DNA from: Microbulbifer flavimaris
GTDB lineage: Bacteria > Pseudomonadota > Gammaproteobacteria > Pseudomonadales > Cellvibrionaceae
Direction: 5' to 3'
Assembly: GCF_001641755.2 (NCBI RefSeq)
Contig: NZ_LRFG02000001.1
Coordinates: 620,001-684,000, forward strand
DNA length: 64,000 nt
Positions 1 to 8,357 of this stretch are shown piece after piece; positions within the stretch are counted from its first letter, which is position 1, and each line of letters opens with the position of its first letter. The position numbers and the translations under genes are program-made. Below the pieces are notes generated by a model, which was not told the origin of the DNA, searched no databases, and was given only the letters and a program-made list of their open reading frames with translations.

Positions 1-389
1 GGCGCGGCAATGGTGATGTCGCTGGCACACACCAGTCCTACGCCTCCGCCCATGGCCACGCCCTCAACGGCGCAGACGATCACGAGTCGGCTGCGTTCCA
101 GAGACTGCAACAGGCTGCCGAAGCGCCGGCTGAGCTCTGCGAAGGCCTGCCGGTTGCCAGCGCTGTAAGCCTGTTGGGCCTCCAGCATGTCCGAGAGGTC
201 GCCGCCCGCACAGAAATTACCGTCGGCTCCACGGATGACCAGCGCACGCAACTGTGGGTTTGCTTCCGCTTCTGCCAGGGCAGCTTCAAGTTGTTCGATG
301 GCGGCGCGGTTGAGGGCATTGCGCTGCTCTGGGCGGTTCAGGGTCACTGCGAGGGCACATCCCCCCTGCTCTGTAATCAGCGAACTCAT
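1..389 (-). CDS. atuE: Enoyl-CoA hydratase/isomerase, AtuE-like (partial, 3' end outside window)
   Basis: Crotonase-fold acyl-CoA hydratase. The visible 129 residues start MSSLITEQGG and include the NRPEQRNAL segment, the oxyanion-hole stretch FCAGGDLSDM and the second conserved block EGVAMGGGVGLVCASD. The remaining half lies before base 1. The ATG is preceded by AGGAAGGA at good spacing. It is the last visible gene of a minus-strand operon after SDR, carboxyltransferase and acyl-CoA dehydrogenase. In the Atu pathway this position encodes isohexenylglutaconyl-CoA hydratase; in the Liu pathway the equivalent acts on methylglutaconyl-CoA. The gene order favours Atu, but substrate specificity is inferred from context only. 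Confidence 0.85.
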   Translation of the reverse strand, partial: MSSLITEQGGCALAVTLNRPEQRNALNRAAIEQLEAALAEAEANPQLRALVIRGADGNFCAGGDLSDMLEAQQAYSAGNRQAFAELSRRFGSLLQSLERSRLVIVCAVEGVAMGGGVGLVCASDITIAA

Positions 390-466
390 GCCGGCTCCTT
401 CCTGTGGGACTGTCTTTTTTTGGTTGCCGTCGTACCGGTGTGATTAAGGATGACTCTGCGGCCGGC

Positions 467-1678
467 TTATCCGGCATTGCCCGCCGGATTTTCCTCTGCC
501 ATTTCTCTTTTCGGTGCATGCGGGCGTTTGCGGCTGGGGAGGATGCCCATTAACTTGCAGATAATGCCCAGCATCACCTCGTCAGCCCCGCCTCCAATTG
601 GCGTCAGGCGGCAATCCCGATAGGCGCGGTTGATCAGGGTTTCCTCCACGTAGCCCATGCCGCCCCAGAACTGCAGGCACTGGTCGGGGATGCTGCGGCA
701 AAGGCGCCCGGCTTTGAGTTTGGCCATGGAGGCGAGGGTGGTGACATCCTCTCCGGCGACATAGGCTTCCACTGCACGCCAGGTGAGCGCGCGGAAACAT
801 TCCACTTCGGTCTGCATTTCGGCGAGGGCGTAGTGAATGGTCTGGTTGTCCAGCAATGGCGCGCCGAAAACACGGCGCTCCCGCACATGGTCGATGGTGT
901 GGGTGATACAGTTTTCCAGGCCGCGAATGGTGAGCGCCGCGCCGGCCAGTCGCTCTTCCTGAAACTGCAGCATTTGCAGCAGGAAGCCCGCACCCTCGTC
1001 ACCGATGCAATTGCGCTTCGGAACCCGGACATCTTCAAATGCCACCGGTGCGGTTTCCGAGGAGCGCATGCCCATCTTGTGCAGTCGCTTACCGACGCTG
1101 ATGCCGGGGCTATCGGCGGGGATCAACAGCAGGGACTTGTTCTGGTGTGGCTTGCCGTCACTGGTATTGGCGAGTGTGCAGAAGAAGTCCGCCGCCGGAG
1201 CGTTGGTAATCCACATCTTCTCGCCATTGACGATATAGTCGTCGCCGTCGCTGCGGGCGTGGGTCTTTATGGCGGCAACATCCGAGCCGGCAGCGGGCTC
1301 TGATACGGCAATGGAGCCCACCATTTCGCCACTGATCGCCGGCGACAGGAATTCCGCTTTCAGTTCATCGCTGGCAAAATTCGCCAGCGCCGGTGTCGCC
1401 ATGGATGTCTGCACGGCGATCGATAGCGGTACACCCCCGCAGTGTGCGGCGCCCAGCTCCTCGAGGAAGACCGCTTCATAGCTGAAGTCGAGACCGAGCC
1501 CGCCCCAGGCCTCGGGCTTGCTGATACCCAGCAGGCCGAGTTTGCCCAGCTCCCGGAAAAGTTCATGTACGGGAAATGCGCCGGCCTTCTCCCATTCTTC
1601 CACGCACGGGTTTATTTCCTGTTGGACAAAGTTGCGCACTGTGCGCTGCAGTTCCCGGTGTTCGTCGGTCAGGATCAT
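467..1678 (-). CDS. atuD: Acyl-CoA dehydrogenase, AtuD-like (citronellyl-CoA dehydrogenase type)
   Basis: FAD-dependent acyl-CoA dehydrogenase of 403 residues. The start is ATG at 1678, directly behind GGGAGG; an upstream in-frame ATG at 1705 lacks a better site. Visible motifs are SEPAAGSD and MWITN in the middle domain, and the C-terminal IGGGADEVM. That last motif replaces the usual YEGT with its catalytic Glu. A QEERL segment sits where isovaleryl-CoA and long-chain dehydrogenases carry their base, so the catalytic Glu is probably there, which suits branched or bulky substrates. It lies 57 bp after the carboxyltransferase gene and 77 bp before the hydratase. The citronellyl-CoA substrate is inferred from operon order; isovaleryl-CoA is the alternative. 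Confidence 0.82.
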   Translation of the reverse strand: MILTDEHRELQRTVRNFVQQEINPCVEEWEKAGAFPVHELFRELGKLGLLGISKPEAWGGLGLDFSYEAVFLEELGAAHCGGVPLSIAVQTSMATPALANFASDELKAEFLSPAISGEMVGSIAVSEPAAGSDVAAIKTHARSDGDDYIVNGEKMWITNAPAADFFCTLANTSDGKPHQNKSLLLIPADSPGISVGKRLHKMGMRSSETAPVAFEDVRVPKRNCIGDEGAGFLLQMLQFQEERLAGAALTIRGLENCITHTIDHVRERRVFGAPLLDNQTIHYALAEMQTEVECFRALTWRAVEAYVAGEDVTTLASMAKLKAGRLCRSIPDQCLQFWGGMGYVEETLINRAYRDCRLTPIGGGADEVMLGIICKLMGILPSRKRPHAPKREMAEENPAGNAG

Positions 1679-1735
1679 GGTTCCTCCCTGAGGCCATGTA
1701 GTCATTTGAGAGAGCGCCGCGCTGGCGCCCCGATG

Positions 1736-3349
1736 TTAAAAACGCGCGACGCCAAAGGTACTGGTGGCGCTACTTGTCGCGCTGGCTTCGCGGCAGGTTT
1801 CCAGCAGGAAGCCCAGCAGGCGCCGCGTGTCACGGGGATCGATAATGCCATCGTCCCAGAGGCGGGCACTGCAGGAGACGGCATCGGAGCCGGCGTCGAG
1901 AAAGGCCGCGGTGTCCGCCTCGAGTTTGTCCAGGGCCGCATCGTCCACTGTGCCACTACGCTGCATTTTCTGTTCACTGACGATGCGCATCACCTTGCCC
2001 GCCTGGGCCGCACCCATTACCGCGGTGCGGGCATTGGGCCAGGCAAAGATAAAGCGGGGATCGAAACCCCGGCCGCACATGGCATAGTTGCCTGCACCAT
2101 AGGAACCACCCACGACGATACTGATTTTCGGTACGCGCGCATTGGCGACCGCCTGAATCATTTTGGAGCCATGCTTGATAATCCCCTGTTGCTCCACGGC
2201 GGTGCCCACCATGAACCCGGTGGTGTTGTGGAGGAACAGCAGTGGCGTGCCGCTCTGGTCGCACAGCTGAATAAACTGTGCGGCCTTGTTGGCACCTTTT
2301 GGAGTAATGGGGCCGTTATTACCGATAACGCCAAGGGTGTGGCCCTCGATACGAATATGGGCACAGACTGTCTGGGTATCGAATTCCGGTTTGAAATCAA
2401 GCAGGGCGGAGCTGTCGGCAATCCGTGCAAGCAGCTCTCGCACATCGTAGGGCTTGCGGCTGTCGGCAGGCACGATCCCTAGTATTTCCTCGATCGGGTA
2501 GCGGGGCTCCTGCCAGGTTAGACCGGAGTCCGGTGGCCCGGGCTGTGGCTGTGGAAGCGTGGCCACAATCTCTCGCGCGAGTCGGATGCCGTCGGCATCG
2601 TCTTCGGCAAGATAGTCACCGCTTCCCGCTTCACGACAATGCATCTCGGCACCGCCCAGGCTCTCTGCGTCGGCGACTTCACCGGTGGCCGCTTTGAGCA
2701 GGGGAGGGCCAGCCAGGTACATCCCGGTCTGGCCGCGGACCATCACCACATAATCGGACAGACCGGGTTGGTATGCGCCACCGGCGGTAGCACCACCGTG
2801 TACCACGGTGACCTGAGGGATGCCCGCAGCGGACATTCGCGCCTGATTGGCAAAGCCCCGTCCGCCTGGCGCAAAGGTGTCTGTTGCGTAAATCAGGTTG
2901 GCGCCACCACTCTGGGCCAGGGTCACTACCGGCAGCCGGTTTTCCAGTGCTACTTGCTGCATCCTCAGGGCTTTGTCCATCCCGGCCGGGGAGATAGTGC
3001 CTCCCTTGACCGCATAATTGTCCACCCGAACCACACAGCGACGGCCGCTGACGAAGCCAATACCGCAGATGGCGCCACCACCGGCGCCGCTGCCATCGGT
3101 GTCATCGAAGAGCTTGTAACCGGCCAGGGGGCAGAGTTCTACAAAGGGTGCTCCCGGATCCAGCAGGCGGTTGAGCCTTTCCCGCGGTAGCAGCCAGCCG
3201 CGCTCGTGATACCGTTCCGACCGGGCCTGTGCCGCCTCGATCGGCAGTTGCTCGACGCGACGGAATTTCTCGATGGCTGCCAGCATTGCCTCCCGGTTAC
3301 TCGCGAACTCCCCTGAACCGGTGGCAATCGAGGATTCGAAGGGTTGCAT
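1736..3349 (-). CDS. atuC: Acyl-CoA carboxylase beta (carboxyltransferase) subunit, AtuC-like
   Basis: Carboxyltransferase subunit of a biotin-dependent acyl-CoA carboxylase, 537 residues, which is the normal size for geranyl-CoA or 3-methylcrotonyl-CoA carboxylase beta subunits. Conserved pieces are the N-half oxyanion segment ATAGGAYQPG, LAGPPLLKAATGE, and the C-half GGSYGAGNYAMCGRGFDPRF. Where methylcrotonyl enzymes usually show bulky residues (RIFFNQA as I recall) this protein reads RGFANQA, which would open the acyl pocket and hints at a larger substrate; an alignment is needed. The start ATG shares one base with the SDR stop (TGATG), implying translational coupling. The biotin-carrying alpha subunit is not visible and may lie past base 1. 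Confidence 0.85.
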   Translation of the reverse strand: MQPFESSIATGSGEFASNREAMLAAIEKFRRVEQLPIEAAQARSERYHERGWLLPRERLNRLLDPGAPFVELCPLAGYKLFDDTDGSGAGGGAICGIGFVSGRRCVVRVDNYAVKGGTISPAGMDKALRMQQVALENRLPVVTLAQSGGANLIYATDTFAPGGRGFANQARMSAAGIPQVTVVHGGATAGGAYQPGLSDYVVMVRGQTGMYLAGPPLLKAATGEVADAESLGGAEMHCREAGSGDYLAEDDADGIRLAREIVATLPQPQPGPPDSGLTWQEPRYPIEEILGIVPADSRKPYDVRELLARIADSSALLDFKPEFDTQTVCAHIRIEGHTLGVIGNNGPITPKGANKAAQFIQLCDQSGTPLLFLHNTTGFMVGTAVEQQGIIKHGSKMIQAVANARVPKISIVVGGSYGAGNYAMCGRGFDPRFIFAWPNARTAVMGAAQAGKVMRIVSEQKMQRSGTVDDAALDKLEADTAAFLDAGSDAVSCSARLWDDGIIDPRDTRRLLGFLLETCREASATSSATSTFGVARF

Positions 3350-4242
3350 CAGAGCTTGCCCTCTGCTTCGAGCTCTTCGACCACTTTCGGTCGGCGACTG
3401 CGGTGAAAGCCGTTGAAGGCCTGGCGATTCTTAGCCGAGGAGGGCCGCCAGAGCGGCGAGTGATGCTTGAGGCTGCCGCCACCATCAATACGCAATACCT
3501 GCCCGGTGATATAGCGCGCGGCATCGGAAAGCAGGAAACAGACGCTGGCGCTGACCTCCGCCTCCTCGCCGAGCCGGTCGAGGGGAATGGTTTCACGAAA
3601 GCCCGGGAGCAGCTGTCGCAGAAAGTCCGGGTCGTAAGTGTCAAAGCCGCTGGAAAGAATGTAGCCGGGGGCGACGGCGTTTACTCGAACACTGCTCGAG
3701 GCCCACTCAACCGCGGCGGTCTGTGTCAGGTTCTCCATGCCGGCGCGGGCTGCCCCGGAGTGGCCCATCATGGGCATGCCGCCGGAGTTGTCGGCAGTAA
3801 TATTTACGATGCTGCCGCCGTGCTGGGACATGCTCTGGTTGTAGACTTCCCTGGCCATCAGGAAGCCGCCCACCAGGTTACTGCGTACCACGGCCTCAAA
3901 GCCTTTCTTGTTGATCTGTGCAAGCAGTGCCGGAAACTGGCCGCCGGCATTATTGACCAGGCCGTGGATTGCACCTTGTTGCTCGACCACCGCTTTAATG
4001 GTGGCGACAACGGCATCCTCGTCGCGGATATCGAGGCAGTGATAGCTGCAGGCGCCGCCATCCGACTGGATCTCATCGGCAACGGCGGAGAGCTTTTCCT
4101 CGGTGCGGCCAATGAGCACCGCGTGCCCGCCCAAGCCGGTCACCTCGTGAGCGATACATCGCCCGATACCGCTGCCGCCTCCAGTCACGATGATCGTCTG
4201 CCCACGGAAGCTGTCCGGGTGCAGCTGGCTCTGGTAAGGCAT
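3349..4242 (-). CDS. atuB: Short-chain dehydrogenase/reductase, AtuB-like
   Basis: NAD(P)-dependent SDR of 297 residues. The start is ATG at 4242 with AAGGAG 7 bases upstream; the longer reading frame to 4350 would run through the operator palindrome and is unlikely. The cofactor motif TGGGSGIG is at residues 20-27 and the structural NNAG motif follows. The usual YxxxK active site is absent: the region reads HSGAARAGMENLTQ, as in peroxisomal trans-2-enoyl-CoA reductase-like SDRs, so classical Tyr-Lys catalysis is doubtful. A positively charged 35-residue tail follows the SDR core. It is the first gene of the operon and is read away from the TetR gene. In Atu clusters the equivalent gene is proposed to act on citronellol/citronellal-level or acyl-CoA intermediates. 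Confidence 0.78.
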   Translation of the reverse strand: MPYQSQLHPDSFRGQTIIVTGGGSGIGRCIAHEVTGLGGHAVLIGRTEEKLSAVADEIQSDGGACSYHCLDIRDEDAVVATIKAVVEQQGAIHGLVNNAGGQFPALLAQINKKGFEAVVRSNLVGGFLMAREVYNQSMSQHGGSIVNITADNSGGMPMMGHSGAARAGMENLTQTAAVEWASSSVRVNAVAPGYILSSGFDTYDPDFLRQLLPGFRETIPLDRLGEEAEVSASVCFLLSDAARYITGQVLRIDGGGSLKHHSPLWRPSSAKNRQAFNGFHRSRRPKVVEELEAEGKL

Positions 4243-4311
4243 GTTCGTTCTCCTTCTTATCGACTGCCGCACTTGCAAGGTCGCCCATCTGGGCGGACAA
4301 TCCCAGAAGCT

Positions 4312-4329
4312 ACCAAGCACGTGCTTGGT
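4312..4329. promoter_or_regulatory. Perfect 18-bp palindrome, probable TetR-family operator
   Basis: ACCAAGCACGTGCTTGGT reads identically on both strands. It lies 70 bp upstream of the SDR start and 60 bp upstream of the assigned TetR start, in the intergenic region between the divergent genes. Size, symmetry and location are typical of TetR-family operators. In Pseudomonas, AtuR is reported to bind inverted repeats in the equivalent intergenic region. That this regulator binds this site is inference. Confidence 0.75.
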
Positions 4330-4389
4330 TCGCAATAATGAGTAGCGCAAGCGGTGGCATTTGGCGCCAGAAAAGCGGGGTGATGGAAA

Positions 4390-5091
4390 TTGACACTGAT
4401 CGTCGATACGACTTCCGAAAATTCAGCTTCCGGGCATTCAGAAAGCCGGGCCGATGGGAACTATGGCGGGGGTCGGCCCGTCGCCCCGACGGTCAGTGAT
4501 CTGCTCGCGGAGTTGGTCGCCGAAGGCTTGCTCTCTGAACCGGATTCGACCCGCGCGCGCCTGCTGACCTGCGCGGCCGGGCTGTTCGAGCAGAAGGGGT
4601 TTGCACGAACAACCGTGCGCGATATCGCGGCCGGGGTAGGCATCCTCTCGGGCAGTATCTTTCACCACTTTTCCAGCAAGGAGGAGATCCTGCGCTGTGC
4701 AATGGAAGAAGTCACCCTGCATGCCCGCGCACTGATGGCGGCAGCGGTGGCCGCTTCCGACACGCCCAGAGAGCAGCTGCGGGCCTGCATTCGCTGTGAA
4801 CTCGAGGCTATTCACGGTGAGGCGGTACCGGGTTTTTCGATCCTCGTACTGGAATGGCGCAGCCTCTCCAGCGAGAGTCAGGCACGCGTTCTTCGTTTGC
4901 GCGACAGCTATGAGGAGATCTGGAGAAAGGTCTTTGCCGCCCTGGATGGTCCGCTGGATGATCCGGCCCTGAGTCGCCGCCTGATCCAGGGGGCGATCGC
5001 TCACACCCACAACTGGTTCAAGCCGGAGGGTAGGGCGCTATCCCTCGAGAAGTTGAGCGATCGTATACTGGCGGTCTTCGCCCCGGCCTGA
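4390..5091 (+). CDS. atuR: TetR/AcrR-family regulator, AtuR-like
   Basis: Transcriptional repressor of the TetR family. The helix-turn-helix reads FARTTVRDIAAGVGILSGSIFHHF, roughly residues 75-98, followed by SSKEEIL and an all-alpha ligand domain. The start is uncertain: the frame opens with a TTG at 4390 and gives a poorly conserved 50-residue leader before the HTH domain; an ATG at 4383 is out of frame. The gene is divergent from the SDR-carboxylase operon with a perfect palindrome between them, so local repression of the operon and of itself is likely. The ligand would be an acyl-CoA of the pathway by analogy with other catabolic TetR proteins. Confidence 0.8.
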   Translation: MTLIVDTTSENSASGHSESRADGNYGGGRPVAPTVSDLLAELVAEGLLSEPDSTRARLLTCAAGLFEQKGFARTTVRDIAAGVGILSGSIFHHFSSKEEILRCAMEEVTLHARALMAAAVAASDTPREQLRACIRCELEAIHGEAVPGFSILVLEWRSLSSESQARVLRLRDSYEEIWRKVFAALDGPLDDPALSRRLIQGAIAHTHNWFKPEGRALSLEKLSDRILAVFAPA

Positions 5092-5341
5092 CTGGCGATC
5101 GCATAAAGGTGCCTTGTGGGCTCCCCTTGTCGTCAATCGGACTGGCAAGGCCCTCCTGTCTTCACTGGCTCGAGTGTGAATCGCATCTCAAAAATATTGG
5201 GATAGACGTGGCTGCATTGCCAGTTGAGAACCAGTCCCCACTTCCTGTGGAAGAGATCTTTTAGGCTCCGATCTTCTTTTCTGAATATGTTTTCAATTCT
5301 GCCGCCGGCGCCACTGCTGCCGGGGGGCACTGGAGTCATTC

Positions 5342-7858
5342 ATGGCTGGTCAGGAACTGTTCCAGATCGTTTCCACCGGTAAAACTCTGCGCGGTAAACC
5401 GGCAGAGGAGGTCATCGATGCGGCTGCCCGCCTGTTCAAAGTTCCATCTCCACAGGCGCAGAGGCTGTTACTGAAAGGGTGGGTGATCAAGGACCGACTG
5501 AGCCGCTCCAGTGTGGTGGAGTACCAGACACGCCTGCACAAGATCGGGCTGAAAATCGCCGTTTGCCCGGCGGGCAAATTCGACAATCGCGCTCTGGTGG
5601 CGCGCCTCAATGCCGCCAGCCAGCGTCGCGCGCGGCGCAAGGGAGAGGGGAAGACCGCGACGACCCCGTCCGGGCCCGCAGGGTCTGCGGGGGGCGCCAA
5701 TCCCGCGGAAAAACCCTCGGCTTCGGCTCCCGCCACAGGGCGCAGCGAGCGTGAGCGGCAGGCGCTGGAGAGCCTGAACGCCCTTTTCGCCGGGAGTGGC
5801 GGACCGCGCCAGTCCGTGTCGGACTGGCTGGGGGTTATGCCGGGTGTCCTGGGTGCTGCAGTGGTGCCCGGGCTTTTCCTCTTGCTGGCCCTTTTCCTTC
5901 TGGTTTCTGCCGTTGAAGCGCTGTGGGCTGCTTCCACCTCTGTGATTGGAATCGGGTCTGCGGGCGCTGGCGTCACTGGAGCTCTGACAAGCCTGCTCCT
6001 GATCGCTGTCGTTTCCGTATTCACCGTGGTGCCATATTTCCGTGTGAAACCTGCAGCTTCCGATTCTCCAGCGCCTGACTCGCGACCGCTGAAGCGGGAC
6101 GAAGCCCCACAACTCTTCCTGATGCTGGAGGCCCTGTCGACCCGCACCGGTCTGCCGGCCGTCGTTCGAGTAGAGGCAAGCCGGGATGCCTCCGTGCTGG
6201 CCTCAGCGAACCTGGGCGAGGTGTGGCGGCAACAGGTTTCCCTGAGCGTTGGGCTCTCCGCCGTAAAAGCCTGCAACGGCGCTGAATTTCTTGCCCTTGT
6301 TTCGCGGGCTCTTGGCCCCTTTGCCGGGCGCACCTGGGGCCTGGTTTCCTGGCTGGTATTTGGCAGCGCACACCGGTTGCTGGGGCTACAGCGCGCATTT
6401 GAGGAAGGACGTGTGCTGGCCGTTCAGGGGGAGCCGGGCCCGGCAGTGGCGCAGCTCGACCGGCTCCTGGGTTATGCGGGCAGACCGCTGGCATCGCTTG
6501 TAGACCGGTTGCTGGCACTGCACCAGCGGCTGGGGGGTGGCGGTGCCCGGCTTTTGCAGCGCCGCGCGGATCGCTGGATGGCGGCGATAATTGGCAGCGA
6601 TGCATTTGCTGGCTTCGCCGAGAAGTGGCAACAGCTGGACCATTCGGCACTGATCGCGGCAGAGGCCAACTCTGAGGCGGCAGTCGCAAATCAGCGACTG
6701 GCAGACTTCCCGGCCGCCGTGGTGTGGCTTATGGAGCACCTCGATGCCGAGACCCGGGGTAATCTGGAACTGGCCATGACCCACGCTTCCGACCCCTGGG
6801 ATGCCTCTGCCCCGGCGGATATCGACCGCATTGGGGAAGCGGAAGCCGAGGGTGTAGACGCCCTGCTGTGCGGCAGTTTTGCCCCACAGAAACTCTTCCA
6901 GGATTTTCCCGCGCTCAGCACAGAGGTGAGCGATGGTGAGGACCTGGGGGCGGAGCCGGTTGACCACCTGCAAATCCTCGCGGCAAGCCAGGAAGCCGAG
7001 GAGGCGAAGAAGGTTCTGCAGGAGTACTTCAATCGGGTTACTCCGCCGCGACTGCTCCCACTGGAACTGCCACAGAGTGATGAGCTCGCGGCGATGGACC
7101 TGCAGGCAACGATTGACTGGCTGCGCGGCAAACTGGTGGAGCTGCGCGAATTCCAGAGCCGGTTGGCGGAGCTTGAAAACCGGGGTGCCCTGATGCAACT
7201 GGGAAGAACGCTGGTGAAAGCACAGTTGACGGTGAATGCACCGGACTACCTGCTCTCCGGTGTTACCGTCACCGCCGCGGAAGAGAGCATGCGGGACAAC
7301 CGGGCCCGGCGCGGTGATCTGGAGTCGCAGATCAGAGCTATTCACAGCGTTTTTGCGCTGCGTCTCGAGCGTGCCCGTGAACAGCTGCCAGCGGCGGAGG
7401 CCGGTGATGTCAGTGCGAAGCTTGAACTGCTGCGGGAATTTGAGTCTCTGGGCCAACGCCTGGAGGCGATCGATTCCCATGTCAAAGTACTCAATTTCGC
7501 CCTTGAGCGCGTTATCGACAAGCGGGAGGCGCGCCCGGCCATCGAGCGCCTGGTGGAGCTGGCGCGGGGCGAGTTGCAGGGCCTGCAGTCGGCACTTGCC
7601 CAGTGCCCTCGATTGTCCAGGGGCGATTGGTACGAACGCCTGAGCAAGCGGTTTGGGCAGGTTGCCAATGGGGCCCTCCCGGACGACCGGCAGGGGCGGG
7701 AAGAGGTCTTGCGACAGCTGCAGGCTCAGCTGAAGGCGGTTTCTGCCGAAGTTGTCGAGGAGTACCGCGTTGTGCTTGCCAAGGTGCTGGCCCCGTGCCT
7801 GCAGATCGAGCGCAGCAATAAGGTCCGGCCGTTGCGGTTGGTCGCTGTGCCGGCGTAA
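5342..7858 (+). CDS. Membrane protein with degenerate M48 peptidase-like domain and coiled-coil C-terminus
   Basis: An 838-residue protein with several parts. Residues 1-75 resemble a small N-terminal domain found on various bacterial membrane proteins (pattern VSTGKTL..LFKV..KGWVIK). Residues 80-155 are a Pro/Gly/basic linker. Two membrane segments follow at about 165-195 and 207-230. After them comes a region that tracks M48 metallopeptidases: LFLMLEALSTRTGLP, then ALVSRALGPFAGR at 318-330, where active enzymes have HEFGHF. The two His and the Glu are replaced (R322, A323, P326). Later DHSALIAAEAN and LFQDFPALS also fit M48 spacing. The last 250 residues are Leu/Glu/Arg-rich helices, probably coiled coil. 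A scaffold or regulatory pseudoprotease at the inner membrane is my inference. It stands alone as a transcription unit. Confidence 0.7.
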   Translation: MAGQELFQIVSTGKTLRGKPAEEVIDAAARLFKVPSPQAQRLLLKGWVIKDRLSRSSVVEYQTRLHKIGLKIAVCPAGKFDNRALVARLNAASQRRARRKGEGKTATTPSGPAGSAGGANPAEKPSASAPATGRSERERQALESLNALFAGSGGPRQSVSDWLGVMPGVLGAAVVPGLFLLLALFLLVSAVEALWAASTSVIGIGSAGAGVTGALTSLLLIAVVSVFTVVPYFRVKPAASDSPAPDSRPLKRDEAPQLFLMLEALSTRTGLPAVVRVEASRDASVLASANLGEVWRQQVSLSVGLSAVKACNGAEFLALVSRALGPFAGRTWGLVSWLVFGSAHRLLGLQRAFEEGRVLAVQGEPGPAVAQLDRLLGYAGRPLASLVDRLLALHQRLGGGGARLLQRRADRWMAAIIGSDAFAGFAEKWQQLDHSALIAAEANSEAAVANQRLADFPAAVVWLMEHLDAETRGNLELAMTHASDPWDASAPADIDRIGEAEAEGVDALLCGSFAPQKLFQDFPALSTEVSDGEDLGAEPVDHLQILAASQEAEEAKKVLQEYFNRVTPPRLLPLELPQSDELAAMDLQATIDWLRGKLVELREFQSRLAELENRGALMQLGRTLVKAQLTVNAPDYLLSGVTVTAAEESMRDNRARRGDLESQIRAIHSVFALRLERAREQLPAAEAGDVSAKLELLREFESLGQRLEAIDSHVKVLNFALERVIDKREARPAIERLVELARGELQGLQSALAQCPRLSRGDWYERLSKRFGQVANGALPDDRQGREEVLRQLQAQLKAVSAEVVEEYRVVLAKVLAPCLQIERSNKVRPLRLVAVPA

Positions 7859-7859
7859 A

Positions 7860-8189
7860 TCAGCCGCCGGCCAGTTTGACCTTGAAGCCCTTGTTCTCCA
7901 GCAGCGCCTGTATCTCGGTACGCTTGTCACCCTGAATTTCAATCACGCCCTCTTTGAGGGCGCCGCCACAGCCGCAGCGCTTTTTCAGTTCGGCGAGGAG
8001 CTGCTTCAGCTCGGTGTCGGTTCCCGGCAGTCCGCGGACGCAGGTTACCCCTTTCCCTTTGCGGCCTTTGGTTTCCCGTTGGATTCGCACCACCCCATCA
8101 CTCTTGTGGACGCGCTCCTGCTGTGGCTGTTCCTTGATACGGCCGCGATCGGTGGAATAGACGAGTCGGTTGTCTCTGTCTCTGGTCAT
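7860..8189 (-). CDS. yciH: YciH/SUI1-like translation initiation factor
   Basis: 109-residue protein of the eIF1/SUI1 fold. After a basic N-terminus it shows the family core: GVTCVRGLPGTDTELKQLL, then KKRCGCGGALKEGVIEIQG and a C-terminal GFKVKLAGG. Bacterial YciH is thought to affect start-site selection or translation under stress. The gene ends 1 bp beyond the convergent M48-like gene on the opposite strand, so the two tails abut with no room for a separate terminator. Confidence 0.88.
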   Translation of the reverse strand: MTRDRDNRLVYSTDRGRIKEQPQQERVHKSDGVVRIQRETKGRKGKGVTCVRGLPGTDTELKQLLAELKKRCGCGGALKEGVIEIQGDKRTEIQALLENKGFKVKLAGG

Positions 8190-8357
8190 CGGGACTCTCA
8201 GGTTTCTCTGGATTGCTGGCTGTCTGGTGAATTGCCGCGGATATTAAGGCCTGGGTCCGGTACCTGTCGAGCGGCACCTGTGCGGGTATGACCAAAGGGC
8301 CGCGATTCTGGCAGCGGGTCGGACGGGGCGCTATAGTGCACCTTTCCAGGAGGGACT

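Noticed and set aside
4243-4350. Longer SDR start at 4350
   Set aside because: It would include the 18-bp operator palindrome in the coding region and lacks a ribosome-binding site; ATG 4242 has AAGGAG.
1-5091. Leucine/isovalerate (Liu) operon
   Set aside because: The gene families fit, but gene order, the SDR at the head and the TetR-type regulator fit the Atu arrangement better. Kept as an alternative because the alpha subunit is outside the window.
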